From assembly GCA_021781815.1 (NCBI GenBank), contig JAJXWB010000032.1, positions 1 through 40,070 on the forward strand: a stretch of 40,070 bases of DNA, given 5' to 3'. Positions 6,943 to 15,690 of this stretch are shown here, piece after piece. Every line of letters begins with the position of its first letter. The first letter of the stretch is position 1. The stretch comes from Pseudomonadota bacterium (GTDB taxonomy: Bacteria; Pseudomonadota; Alphaproteobacteria; Rhizobiales; Beijerinckiaceae). A program made the position numbers and the translations under genes. The notes under the pieces were generated by a model. That model was given only the letters and a program-made list of their open reading frames with translations, was not told the origin of the DNA and searched no databases.

Positions 6943-9165
6943 GTGGCGCTGGGACGTGGGACAGGCGGACTATCGGCGGTCCTGCGCAGGCGGATTGGCC
7001 GCGCCGCGCTTGCGGTCGACGCCGCAGTCACCGCATGGATGTACGAAAGCGGCCGACGCTGGCGCGACGGCTATGCGGACTTTTCCGCCTATATGGACAG
7101 ATTTCATGTCTCTGGGCTGGCGCGCATCGGCGTCGAACTCGCCTGCGAGACGCTGACCCTGGGCCTTGGCGCGGCGCTCGTGGTGCTCACCTTTGCGCAG
7201 CTCGCATTCCGCGAGACATCAGACGACTGGTTGAAGAAACAGGATCTCGCCGTCACATTTCAGGACCGCTACGGCGTGGAGGTCGGACGTCGCGGCATTC
7301 TGCACGACGATTCGGTCACGCTCGACCAATATCCTGATTATCTCATCAAATGCGTGCTGGGCACCGAGGACCGACGTTTCTTCGAGCATTGGGGCATCGA
7401 TCCGATCGGCACGCTGCGGGCGCTGACCGTGAACGCGCGCTCCAGCGGAGTCGTCCAGGGCGGCTCGACCATCACGCAACAACTGGCCAAGAACCTGTTC
7501 CTGTCGAACGAGCGCACGCTCGACCGCAAAATCCGCGAAGTGTTCCTGGCTCTGTGGCTCGAATTCCGGCTCTCGAAGCGCGATATTCTCAAACTCTATC
7601 TCGACCGCGCCTACATGGGCGGCGGCACGTTCGGCGTGCAGGCTGCGGCGGAATTCTATTTCGGCAAATCGGTGAAGGACGTGTCGCTAGCCGAATCCGC
7701 GATGCTCGCCGGCCTGTTCAAGGCGCCGACGAAATTCGCGCCGCACATCAATCTGCCGGCTGCGCGCGCGCGCGCAGCGGACGTGCTGAACAATCTTGTC
7801 GACGCCGGTTTCATGACCCAGAGTCAGATCTTTGTCGCCTTGCGCAATCCGGCGACGCCGGTCGAGCGTGAGCGCGAATCCTCGCCCGACTGGTATCTTG
7901 ACTGGGCGTTCGACCAGGTGAAGCGCCTCGCCGATTCCGGCAAGCTCGGCGCCAACCGTGTTCTGACTGTACGCACAGCGCTCGATACCGCCCTGCAGGC
8001 GCATGCAGAGGAAGCGATCGAAGACCAGTTGCGCGAACACGGCCCGGCCTATCACGCAAAGCAGGCGGCGACCGTCATCATCGAGCCGACGACCGGCGCA
8101 GTGCGGGCGATCGTCGGCGGGCGCGACTACGGCGTCAGCCAGTTCAACCGCGCCACCGATGCGCTGCGCCAGCCAGGTTCCTCGTTCAAGCCCTATGTCT
8201 ATCTGACCGCGATTCTCTCCGGAAAATTCAAGCCGACGACAATCGTCGTCGACTCGCCCGTATGCATCGGCAACTGGTGTCCGCATAATTACGGCGGCAA
8301 GTATTACGGGGCGCTGCCGCTCGCGACAGCGCTCGCCAAGTCGCTCAATACGGTGGCCGTCAAGCTGTCGATCGCCCTCGGAAACCCTAAACACGGCGTA
8401 TACGAGGCCGCGAAGGAAGGCCGCGCCATGATCCGCGATACCGCCCGGAAAATGGGTGTGACCGCGCCGCTCGTCGACACGGTGTCGATGCCGATCGGCG
8501 CCGATGAGGTGTCGGTGATCGAGCACTCGGCCTCCTATTCGGTGTTCGCCAACGGCGGCAAGCGCGTGTTTCCCTATGCCGTGGTCGACGTCCGCAACAG
8601 CAAGGGCGACGTGATCTTCCGTCAGAACGGCGACGGCAGACAGCCCGAGCGCATATTTCCGGAGTCCGCCATTGTCGAAATGGATTCGATGTTGACGAAA
8701 GTCGTGGAGGAAGGAACCGGACAGCGGGCCATCCTCGAAGGAATCAAGGTCGGCGGGAAGACCGGCACAACAAATGGCTACAAGGACGCATGGTTTTGCG
8801 GGTTCACCGGAAATCTCAACGGCTGCGTCTGGTTCGGCAACGACGACGACACGTCGATGGGCAACATGACGGGCGGCTCGCTGCCTGCGCAAACCTGGCA
8901 CGACATCATGGAATTCGCCCATCGCGGCCTCGAACCGAAGCCGCTTCCTGGCTTCCCGATCGGGGCGACGCCTGCGGCGTCCGCGGCGACGGCGACCGTG
9001 GTCGCACCTGGAATCGTCTCGGTTCCAAACGTGCTCACGCACCGTTCCGGCGAGGCGCTGGGAGCGGTCGAAAAGCTGTTCCGCGCCGCAGGCGGCCGGC
9101 GCGCCGAACTCGGACAGCCGGCATCGCGCAGCTTTCGCGCCGTCGGCGGCGATGAGATTCGCTGA
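6943..9165 (+). CDS. Class A penicillin-binding protein (transglycosylase/transpeptidase)
   Basis: The 740-residue membrane protein polymerises and cross-links peptidoglycan in the periplasm. After a cytoplasmic stretch of about 70 residues and one membrane segment (about 70-90) comes the GT51 transglycosylase with TEDRRFFEHWGID (catalytic Glu142) and GGSTITQQLAKN. The transpeptidase follows, with Ser413-x-x-Lys416 in PGSSFKP, the SLN motif at 467-469 and GGKTGTTN near 607. All key residues are intact. A CIGNWC pair (Cys441, Cys446) lies near the active site; a disulfide there is possible. The start is a GTG preceded by GGGAGGAGGT at 6931-6940. The DUF1214 gene begins immediately after its stop, so the three genes form one operon. 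Confidence 0.93.
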   Translation: MALGRGTGGLSAVLRRRIGRAALAVDAAVTAWMYESGRRWRDGYADFSAYMDRFHVSGLARIGVELACETLTLGLGAALVVLTFAQLAFRETSDDWLKKQDLAVTFQDRYGVEVGRRGILHDDSVTLDQYPDYLIKCVLGTEDRRFFEHWGIDPIGTLRALTVNARSSGVVQGGSTITQQLAKNLFLSNERTLDRKIREVFLALWLEFRLSKRDILKLYLDRAYMGGGTFGVQAAAEFYFGKSVKDVSLAESAMLAGLFKAPTKFAPHINLPAARARAADVLNNLVDAGFMTQSQIFVALRNPATPVERERESSPDWYLDWAFDQVKRLADSGKLGANRVLTVRTALDTALQAHAEEAIEDQLREHGPAYHAKQAATVIIEPTTGAVRAIVGGRDYGVSQFNRATDALRQPGSSFKPYVYLTAILSGKFKPTTIVVDSPVCIGNWCPHNYGGKYYGALPLATALAKSLNTVAVKLSIALGNPKHGVYEAAKEGRAMIRDTARKMGVTAPLVDTVSMPIGADEVSVIEHSASYSVFANGGKRVFPYAVVDVRNSKGDVIFRQNGDGRQPERIFPESAIVEMDSMLTKVVEEGTGQRAILEGIKVGGKTGTTNGYKDAWFCGFTGNLNGCVWFGNDDDTSMGNMTGGSLPAQTWHDIMEFAHRGLEPKPLPGFPIGATPAASAATATVVAPGIVSVPNVLTHRSGEALGAVEKLFRAAGGRRAELGQPASRSFRAVGGDEIR

Positions 9166-9789
9166 ATGACCATCGCGCCCAGCAGGCTGAACGTCGATCC
9201 GCGCACACCGATCGGCGCTTACGCCAAGGCCGCGATTGTCGCGCTTGCCGGCGTCGCGATCGGACTCGCTGCGACCTATGTTTCGACTGCCGGCGTGCAT
9301 CTGTTCGGCGCCGCGGCCTCCGGTCCATGGACCGCATGGCCGAAGACCGGAGCGATGGAAGCCGACCCCTATGCCCGCGCGGCCATCGCCCGTCGGGCGG
9401 AGGTTCCGCTTGGCAATGGCGAGGGCGTCGCGTTCATTGCGCGAACCGACAGCGCAGGCGCGCCACTCGACGGCGCATGCGACTACGTGATCGAAGGCCA
9501 GCCGCCGGTCGCGCGCTTCTGGACACTTGCAGTCTATACGCCGTCCGGGCGCCTGATCGGCGAAGCGCCGGGGCGGCGCGAACTTACATCATCCGACGTG
9601 CTGCGCGGGCCGAATGGCGAAGCCGCAATCGTGGTGGCGCCGACCGCGCGGGCCGGCAACTGGCTTGCTGCGCCCAAAGGCCGCCCATTCGCGCTCGCGC
9701 TCTCACTGTATGACGTCGCCGCCAGCCCGACCCGAACCTCGCTGGAGGCGCTGGCTCTGCCAACGATCCGGAAAGGAGACTGTCCGTGA
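9166..9789 (+). CDS. DUF1214 domain protein, membrane anchored
   Basis: This 207-residue protein has one membrane segment near residues 20-45 and then a single DUF1214 domain, seen in stretches such as ARFWTLAVYTPSGRLIGEAPGRRELTSSD and GNWLAAPKGRPFALALSLYD. The function of DUF1214 is unknown. Its ATG directly follows the penicillin-binding protein stop and its own stop overlaps the next gene's GTG (GTGA), so translation of all three is coupled. The pairing of short DUF1214 and DUF1254 proteins in one operon is common in Hyphomicrobiales. A periplasmic role beside a cell-wall synthase is inference from position only. Confidence 0.85.
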   Translation: MTIAPSRLNVDPRTPIGAYAKAAIVALAGVAIGLAATYVSTAGVHLFGAAASGPWTAWPKTGAMEADPYARAAIARRAEVPLGNGEGVAFIARTDSAGAPLDGACDYVIEGQPPVARFWTLAVYTPSGRLIGEAPGRRELTSSDVLRGPNGEAAIVVAPTARAGNWLAAPKGRPFALALSLYDVAASPTRTSLEALALPTIRKGDCP

Positions 9790-10355
9790 CCGCGCGCAAT
9801 CGCGATTTCACAGTCCTCCCATGGGTTCTCGCATGCCTTTTTGTCGCGGGCATCGTCCACATCGCTTCGGTGCTGATGATGCCGCGAGTTGCAGAAAACG
9901 ACGCTTATGCGCAGCTCGGCGGCGCCACAACCGGCGTTTCGCTCCTGCCCGACCCGGCGGACAAGCAGTCGATGCCGTTTCAGGATCCGGCCGCCGTTCT
10001 GGGAGTCTGCCGGTTCGATCTCGACGCCGGTCAGACCCGCGTCCGTGCGATCGCCGGCGACGGCCTTGTCACCATCTCGTTCCATGACCGGACCGGCCGC
10101 ATCTTTTATTCATCAACCGATCGCGCGGCGTTGCGCGGACGCGTCGACATCCTCCTTCTCGACGCTCAGCAGCTCGATACGCTCGAAGCAACCGACCCGG
10201 AAGATCAGGCGCCGCAGGAATTGCGGCTCGTGCCGCCGACGCGCACCGGATTTGTGCTGATCAGATCGCTGGCGGATCGCCCAGGCGTCAGGCCCGCGGC
10301 GATGAAGGCGGCGCAAGCGGTGTCATGCGCGCCGGAACGCGACTCCAGATCCTGA
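9786..10355 (+). CDS. DUF1254 domain protein, membrane anchored
   Basis: The 189-residue product has an N-terminal membrane segment (about 11-32, WVLACLFVAGIVHIASVLMM) followed by a periplasmic DUF1254-like domain containing NDAYAQLG and the VRPAAMKAAQAVSC ending. It starts at a GTG sharing bases with the stop of the DUF1214 gene. Such short DUF1254/DUF1214 pairs look like the two halves of larger fused proteins. Function unknown; the two products probably act together. Confidence 0.82.
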   Translation: MTARNRDFTVLPWVLACLFVAGIVHIASVLMMPRVAENDAYAQLGGATTGVSLLPDPADKQSMPFQDPAAVLGVCRFDLDAGQTRVRAIAGDGLVTISFHDRTGRIFYSSTDRAALRGRVDILLLDAQQLDTLEATDPEDQAPQELRLVPPTRTGFVLIRSLADRPGVRPAAMKAAQAVSCAPERDSRS

Positions 10356-10366
10356 CTGCAACCGGA

Positions 10367-10561
10367 TCAGGCGCGCCGTCGTCGCCCGCGCCCGCTGGAC
10401 GCCTTGCCGCCGCCCGCCGGACGAGGCGGCCGTTCGACGACCGCTTCGATTCTTTCGTAACGGACGCCGGTAAAAAACATGATTTGAGCGCCCTCCCCCA
10501 CTGGGGTATCGCAATCGCGACGGCGCCGGGGGCGGGCCTTGAAAAGGATAATCTTGGCCAT
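10367..10561 (-). CDS. Small basic protein of unknown function (FFTGVRYER motif)
   Basis: This 64-residue protein begins MAKIILFKARPRRRRD, has a central GAQIMFFTGVRYER and a basic, glycine-rich tail. I recall similar short proteins, with the same LFK opening and FFTGVRYER core, across Hyphomicrobiales; none has an assigned function. A GGAG lies 7 bases before the ATG, which supports real translation. It converges on the DUF1254 gene with an 11-base gap and is divergent from the DUF2336 gene. The arginine-rich ends suggest nucleic acid contact, but that is only a guess. Confidence 0.65.
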   Translation of the reverse strand: MAKIILFKARPRRRRDCDTPVGEGAQIMFFTGVRYERIEAVVERPPRPAGGGKASSGRGRRRRA

Positions 10562-10687
10562 CTTCGTTCTCCGGCAGCGCCATCGAAATAGCGGACGCCA
10601 CCATCCCCGGCACTCTCCGGTCGCAATAGTTAATGTTGCGTCAATGAATTCGATCCATCATTCGACCTCCCCGAAGTTGATGCGCGC

Positions 10688-11788
10688 GTGCAACACATGG
10701 ACGAACTGTTTCTTGCGCGAGTGCGCGGCCTGGCGGCGGCCGGGCGGGCTCAGGATCTTGCTTTTGACGCGGTCGTTGCGCGCGTCGCAGTCGACCGCTT
10801 CTGTTCGCTGGCGCAACCGAGCGCGACCGATATAGAGCGTTTTAGCGCCCTCGCGCTCGGCGCGCTGGACAAGGCTGACGCCGCATCGGCTGCGCGCATC
10901 GCCGAAAGGCTTGCGCCCAACCCGCACGCGCCCGAAAAAATTCTCGCGAAATTGACCCGGCGCGGAGAAGCGGCGGCCGTGGCCGTCCTGAGCATGGCGC
11001 AGCATCTTTCCACTGACCTTCTGCTGGCGCGCGCGGAGACCGGCTCTGGCGCCGAAGCCGCCGCAATCTCGGCCCGGATCGATCTCGACAGATCGGTCGT
11101 CGCCGCTCTCGCCCGCCGTCCGGAAAGCGAAGCGTTGCGCGTACTTGCGACGAACCCTGCAGTCGCCATCGAACGCGGGGCGCTGACGGCGCTCATTCAA
11201 CGCGGACGTTTCGACCTCGCGCTCGGACGGGCGCTGCTGGCGCGCGCCGACCTTGGCGCAGGTGCGCTGCCGCTCTTCCTCGCAGCCGACACGAAGACAC
11301 GCCGCCAGCTCATCTTGGAGGCGCGGCGCGCGGAGCTGGCGACGCCTGCGCCAACGATCTCGCCGCTCGAAGCCGCCCGGCACGCCATGATCGCCGCCGC
11401 GAACGCCGCCAATCGCGCAGCCTTCGCAGCGGCGATCGCAGTGAAACTGAGAACCGGACGCGCCGCCATCGAGCGCATGATCGACGACCCAGGCGGCGAA
11501 CCGGCGGCGCTGCTGCTGGCCGCGACAGGCGCGGGCGCCGGCGTCGTCGGCGATGCGCTTGCGATGCTGCGCCCGGATCTGCCAACAGGCGCGCAAAGCG
11601 GTGCGCATCTGGCGATCGAGACCGGATCGGCGACCGCCTACCGCATCGTTGCGGCGATCGTTCACGGCCGCACGTCCAGATCGGCGAGCGCGAGCGAACA
11701 TGCGCCCCGAACCGCCGAAACATTCGACGCGCCCCGGACCGGATTCAGGGCGTCCGGCGATGCTTCGCGGCGCTTCAGCCGGGGGTAA
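10688..11788 (+). CDS. DUF2336 domain protein
   Basis: The 366-residue product is rich in alanine and helical repeats, with segments such as RSVVAALARRPESEALRVLATNPAVAIERGALTALIQRG typical of the HEAT-like DUF2336 proteins of Alphaproteobacteria. No enzymatic motif is visible. It starts at a GTG at 10688 or the in-frame ATG at 10697; no clear ribosome binding site decides between them. The last residues (after about 330) are serine- and arginine-rich and look disordered. Its end overlaps the convergent DUF1491 gene by 14 bases. Family assignment is moderately sure; function unknown. Confidence 0.7.
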   Translation: MQHMDELFLARVRGLAAAGRAQDLAFDAVVARVAVDRFCSLAQPSATDIERFSALALGALDKADAASAARIAERLAPNPHAPEKILAKLTRRGEAAAVAVLSMAQHLSTDLLLARAETGSGAEAAAISARIDLDRSVVAALARRPESEALRVLATNPAVAIERGALTALIQRGRFDLALGRALLARADLGAGALPLFLAADTKTRRQLILEARRAELATPAPTISPLEAARHAMIAAANAANRAAFAAAIAVKLRTGRAAIERMIDDPGGEPAALLLAATGAGAGVVGDALAMLRPDLPTGAQSGAHLAIETGSATAYRIVAAIVHGRTSRSASASEHAPRTAETFDAPRTGFRASGDASRRFSRG

Positions 11789-12110
11789 GAAAATCGCGGC
11801 CGAGACGGTCCTCGATTTCGACGATCCACAGGTCGCCGTCGAACTCGATCTCACGTTTCAAACGCTGTTCGATGGCGGCGGAATCAATCCATTCCTCGCG
11901 ATGAACGCGCGCGAAGCGGCGATCGCCATCGTCGCCGATTTCTGTCTGCGGCGCCGGAGCGAACAGCGCGGCTCGTCCATCGAGTCTGTCGAGAATGACA
12001 AAAATCGCCCCGGCTTCGGGCGCGCCACGGCGCCTGAGCATGGCGATCGCACCGACGGCCTGCGCCCGCCTGATCAGGGCCGCAACGAAAATGTCGGCGC
12101 GCAGCCGCAC
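11775..12110 (-). CDS. DUF1491 family protein
   Basis: The 111-residue protein starts VRLRADIFVAALIRRAQAVG and contains a FVILDRLDG strand and the DLWIVEIEDR segment, the pattern of DUF1491, a small family restricted to Alphaproteobacteria. The start is a GTG one base after the stop of the peptidoglycan-binding gene, so it is the third gene of the kinase operon. Function unknown. The order kinase, peptidoglycan-binding protein, DUF1491 recurs in related genomes as far as I recall. Confidence 0.85.
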   Translation of the reverse strand: MRLRADIFVAALIRRAQAVGAIAMLRRRGAPEAGAIFVILDRLDGRAALFAPAPQTEIGDDGDRRFARVHREEWIDSAAIEQRLKREIEFDGDLWIVEIEDRLGRDFLTPG

Positions 12111-12111
12111 G

Positions 12112-12831
12112 TCATTGCGCCTCGAGGCCGGACAGTCTCGCCAACTCCCGCTTGATTTTTGGCGTCAGCTCGCCGTCCGCGGTCAGGCCGCGGTCCTGCT
12201 CGAAGGTCTTGATAGCCTGGCGCGTCGTCTCGCCAAATACGCCGTCGGGCCTCACGACGAAGCCGAGTTTCATCAGTGCGCGCTGCGCGGCGAGCACGGA
12301 TGAATCCGCCGTCGCCGGCGGCGCCGATGCGATGCCGGCGTTGCGCATCAGACCGCCGATCGGATCGGCGTGTCTGGCCTCCGTCGGCCTTGGCCTTTCG
12401 GCGCGCGGCGGCGCCTTTTCGAGGTGAGCGATCTCCTGTCCAATCGGATCGACCGGCGCCGGCGTCGGCGCCGCCGCGCGCGGCGAAGCCGACCGAGCTG
12501 CAAGCGCCGGAGCAGCAGCCGGCGCGGGGGCGGGGGCGGGCGCAAGACCGAGAGCGCGCGGCGCGAGGGGCGGAAGCGGCGCCGTCGGCTGCTCCGTCGC
12601 GGTCGCCTGCGTGCGCAGGTTCATCTGGAACAATGGCGCGGCGTGGCGCTGGTCCTGAAGGAACAGCGCATTGATCATGCTGGCGACGCTGAGCAAGGCG
12701 AGGGCGGCGACGCCGGCGCGAGCGGCCGGACGCGGACCCAGCAGGCGACGCGCCAGGGAATGCCGGCGTTCGTCTGCGCCCGTGTCGGGAAGATCGAAAT
12801 CAAAGTCGGGATGAACAGCAGCCTTACGCAA
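12112..12831 (-). CDS. Membrane-anchored peptidoglycan-binding protein
   Basis: This 239-residue protein has a short cytoplasmic head, one membrane segment at about 38-56, a long alanine/proline-rich linker (about 77-160) and a C-terminal PGBD-type domain (about 175-232) with AQRALMKLGFVVRPDGVFGETTRQAIKTFEQDRGL. Such domains bind peptidoglycan, so the protein should bridge inner membrane and wall. The start is a TTG inside the last codons of the kinase (8-base overlap), which makes its translation dependent on the kinase. The link suggests an envelope sensor or scaffold acting with the kinase; this is inference. Confidence 0.85.
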   Translation of the reverse strand: MRKAAVHPDFDFDLPDTGADERRHSLARRLLGPRPAARAGVAALALLSVASMINALFLQDQRHAAPLFQMNLRTQATATEQPTAPLPPLAPRALGLAPAPAPAPAAAPALAARSASPRAAAPTPAPVDPIGQEIAHLEKAPPRAERPRPTEARHADPIGGLMRNAGIASAPPATADSSVLAAQRALMKLGFVVRPDGVFGETTRQAIKTFEQDRGLTADGELTPKIKRELARLSGLEAQ

Positions 12832-14659
12832 TTTTTTTCAGTCCTGTTTGGTCGACATTCGGGACGCGCAAGTTCGATCCGCGCCGCACGACGGTCTCGA
12901 TCTGCGCGAGGCGCGGGCCGCCCTGCACAGCGCAGTGCGCGGGCAGTCGAATGGCGACGGTCGTTCCCTGACCGAGCGCGCTTTCGACCACGATTGAACC
13001 GCCATGCAAGCCGACGAGTCCACGCACCAGCGACAATCCGAGGCCCGTGCCCTCGTAGGCGCGCGTCGTCGAATTGTGCGCCTGGAAGAACGGATCGCCG
13101 ATATGAGCCAGATCGCTCGCAGAGATGCCGATGCCGGTATCGGAGACTGCGATGAGGAAGCTGTTGCCCTCCGGGCGCGCGGTCAGCGTCACCGTTCCGC
13201 CGGCGGCTGTGAATTTCACGGCGTTGGACATGAGGTTGATGATGATCTGCTTGCACGCGCGCTTGTCTGCGACGATTTCGTCCATCTCCCACGGATAGTC
13301 GCGGACGATCGAGACGCCGCCCTTCCCTGCCCGCAGGCTCATCATGTCGCAACATTGATCCAGCAATGGTGGCAGCGAAAACGGTTCGGTGACGATATCG
13401 AAGGAGCCGGCGTCGATCTTGGACACGTCGAGGATGGAGTTCACGACTTCGAGAAGGTGATGGCCGGAGGTATGAATGATCTGCGCATATTCGCGACGAC
13501 GCGCGGGATCCGGCGGCGCGATCTCCTCATTACCGAGAATCTCGGCGAAACCGATGATGGCGTTGAGCGGTGTGCGCAGCTCATGCGTGACGTTGGCGAG
13601 GAAGCGATCTTTCCAGACGTTGGCCTGCTCGGCTCGTTCGCGCGCCGCGAGAATGTCTTCCTCCACCTGCCGCGCGCGGGTCACATCGCGGATAATCGTG
13701 ACGACCGCCGCACGATCCTGGGGATCGGTCGAGCGGCGCTCGTTCGGCAATCGATGCACGCGCATCTCGATCCAGGCGAAGCTCGGCTCGCCCAGGGCGC
13801 CGTCGTCATCGTTCAACGCGCCGCGCCGCAAGCGCACAAGACACGACGCGGTGGAGTCGACGTCGAGGGCATCGGCGATCGTGCTGAGAAACGTCGGGCG
13901 ATCGGCGACATGAATGCGCTCGAACAGACCGCGCCCGACAAGATCGCGCGGCGAGAGCCCGAACATCGTCACGCCTTCGTTGCTCGCATGCACCACCGAG
14001 CCGTCGCGGTCCTGACGCAGCACAAGGTCGCCGATCGTTTGGGCGAGCGCCTCGTGGCGCAGGGTTTCGCGGCGTTCGCCGAAGGTGGCGGCGGCATTGG
14101 TATAAGCCATCGCCCATCCGAGCGCGCTCGCGTAGCCGATCAGGGCCGCGAGCAGGAAGGCGACGGAAGCCTGCGTCAGACCGGCTGACGAGGGCGGCGC
14201 GCCGGACAAAGCCACGACGCCGGCGACGACGATGGCGACGCCAGCCACCGCAAGCAGAAACCCGGCGCGACCGGACGCGGCGGCTTCAAGCACCGCGAGC
14301 AACAGCACAGCGAAGGAAAGCGCGGAATAATCCGCGCCGCCGAACGCAAGCGCCACGGCGAAACCGAGCAGACCAGCGACGGATACGACCTCTGCAATAT
14401 CGAGCGTCGCGCCGCGCGAAAGCGCGAACACGGCGCACAACGGCGCAAGCAGCGCGGCAAAGCCTGCGCACTGCCATGCCGGAGGTGATGACACCGCAAG
14501 AAGCCAGGCCGGCGCGGCCAGCATGAGGAAAGCCGCGAAGCCCAGGCGCACGGCGACGAAGGCCTTGAGGCGGACCCGCTCAACCGCGGTCGCCGGCGCC
14601 TGCGCAATGACAATCCCGGCCAGACGCTGTTCGATGACAGAAGCTACGCTCACGCTCAC
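12824..14659 (-). CDS. Membrane PAS-domain sensor histidine kinase
   Basis: The 611-residue kinase has about six membrane segments in residues 35-190, a PAS-like domain at about 205-330, then HisKA with the phosphoacceptor His359 in NVTHELRTPLNAIIGFAEIL. The HATPase region shows the N box NLMSNAVKFT (477-486), DTGIGI near 507 and GTGLGLS near 538. It resembles PleC/DivJ-type alphaproteobacterial kinases that govern cell cycle or envelope responses, but no closer match is safe. It has no receiver domain and no response regulator gene beside it. The listed start is GTG at 14659; the GTG two codons later is possible. It leads an operon with the peptidoglycan-binding and DUF1491 genes. Confidence 0.88.
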   Translation of the reverse strand: MSVSVASVIEQRLAGIVIAQAPATAVERVRLKAFVAVRLGFAAFLMLAAPAWLLAVSSPPAWQCAGFAALLAPLCAVFALSRGATLDIAEVVSVAGLLGFAVALAFGGADYSALSFAVLLLAVLEAAASGRAGFLLAVAGVAIVVAGVVALSGAPPSSAGLTQASVAFLLAALIGYASALGWAMAYTNAAATFGERRETLRHEALAQTIGDLVLRQDRDGSVVHASNEGVTMFGLSPRDLVGRGLFERIHVADRPTFLSTIADALDVDSTASCLVRLRRGALNDDDGALGEPSFAWIEMRVHRLPNERRSTDPQDRAAVVTIIRDVTRARQVEEDILAARERAEQANVWKDRFLANVTHELRTPLNAIIGFAEILGNEEIAPPDPARRREYAQIIHTSGHHLLEVVNSILDVSKIDAGSFDIVTEPFSLPPLLDQCCDMMSLRAGKGGVSIVRDYPWEMDEIVADKRACKQIIINLMSNAVKFTAAGGTVTLTARPEGNSFLIAVSDTGIGISASDLAHIGDPFFQAHNSTTRAYEGTGLGLSLVRGLVGLHGGSIVVESALGQGTTVAIRLPAHCAVQGGPRLAQIETVVRRGSNLRVPNVDQTGLKKIA

Positions 14660-14778
14660 CCCCTGGGGCAGGGCTGGCGCCCTTGTCTCCCGCAGTTCAA
14701 CCTCGCAGAGGAGCCTTAAGTGAACCCTAAATGCCCGGTCCGATGGCCGCTAAACCTCTTCGGCAAGCCACTTTTCGA

Positions 14779-14805
14779 TTGAAAACCGGCGCTTATGGTT
14801 TTCAA
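14779..14805. repeat. Inverted repeat TTGAAAACC-N9-GGTTTTCAA
   Basis: A perfect 9-base inverted repeat with a 9-base spacer lies in the 282-base gap between the divergent kinase operon and the DUF5330 gene. The arms are AT-rich and there is no T run after them, so an operator for a dimeric regulator is more likely than a terminator. Confidence 0.5.
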
Positions 14806-14941
14806 CCCCTTTCCAAAGATGAGCCGCGCCGGCCGCGCGGAGTAAAGAAACCGGAAATTCAACCGGACGAATCAACGCAAGAAATTTGAGAAAAATGCAG
14901 AATGTCTTCGATAGGGTTCCTGCGACGACGGGACGGGAACG

Positions 14942-15196
14942 ATGTTCTTTCTGATCAAAAGCGCCTTCTGGCTCGCGATTGTCTTTTACTGCATGACCTG
15001 GCCCGGCGGCGAGCGGCCGGAGGCGACCGCGCGGCAGGCGGCGGGAGAACTCGCGACCCATGCGCAGGCGGCGGTGATCGAGGGAGCATCGTCGGCCTGC
15101 GCCGTAGCGCCGCTGCAATGCCTCGCTGCGGCGAACGACGCCCTCGCGCAGGCGACAGCTCCGAAAAAGCAGCAACGCGGCCGTTTGGCCAACTGA
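14942..15196 (+). CDS. DUF5330 small membrane protein
   Basis: The 84-residue protein opens MFFLIKSAFWLAIVFYCM, a membrane anchor or signal, followed by WPGGERPEA and a SACAVAPLQCLAAANDAL segment with two cysteines. This layout fits DUF5330, a short family of Hyphomicrobiales with unknown function. The SufE gene follows 40 bases later on the same strand and may be cotranscribed. Confidence 0.75.
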   Translation: MFFLIKSAFWLAIVFYCMTWPGGERPEATARQAAGELATHAQAAVIEGASSACAVAPLQCLAAANDALAQATAPKKQQRGRLAN

Positions 15197-15236
15197 AGAC
15201 TGGCGCAGACCCGCGCAAACGCAATATAGAGGGGCG

Positions 15237-15683
15237 ATGGATGACCATGCCGCCTCGCCTGCGCTCGCCGAGATCATCGAGAATTTCGAACTCCTCGACG
15301 ATTGGGAAGATCGTTACCGCTATCTGATCGAACTCGGCCGCACGCTCGAACCGTTGCCGGAGGCGGCCCACAATGAAACGAACCGCGTGCGCGGCTGCGC
15401 CAGTCAGGTCTGGCTCGAAACCCATGTCAGACACGACGCGCGGGGACGGCCGATTCTGTTCTTCCTTGGCGACAGCGACGCTCACATCGTGCGCGGACTG
15501 GTCGCGCTCGCTCTGTCGATTTTCTCCGGCAAGCCCGCCGAAACAATCGCCACGACCGACGCGCTCGCCATTTTCGACCGGCTTGGCCTCGGCGCGCATC
15601 TGACGCCGCAGCGATCGAACGGATTGCGCTCCATGGTCGAGCGAATCAGGTCCGACGCGCGCGCGGCGTTGCAGAGCGCCTGA
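15237..15683 (+). CDS. SufE family sulfur acceptor protein
   Basis: SufE accepts persulfide sulfur from the cysteine desulfurase SufS and passes it to iron-sulfur cluster assembly. This 148-residue protein has family length, the FELLDDWEDRYRYLIELGR opening and the acceptor Cys54 in RVRGCASQVWL. A GAGGGG lies just upstream of the ATG. No other suf genes are nearby, which is usual for the stand-alone sufE of many Alphaproteobacteria. Confidence 0.9.
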   Translation: MDDHAASPALAEIIENFELLDDWEDRYRYLIELGRTLEPLPEAAHNETNRVRGCASQVWLETHVRHDARGRPILFFLGDSDAHIVRGLVALALSIFSGKPAETIATTDALAIFDRLGLGAHLTPQRSNGLRSMVERIRSDARAALQSA

Positions 15684-15690
15684 CCCGCGC

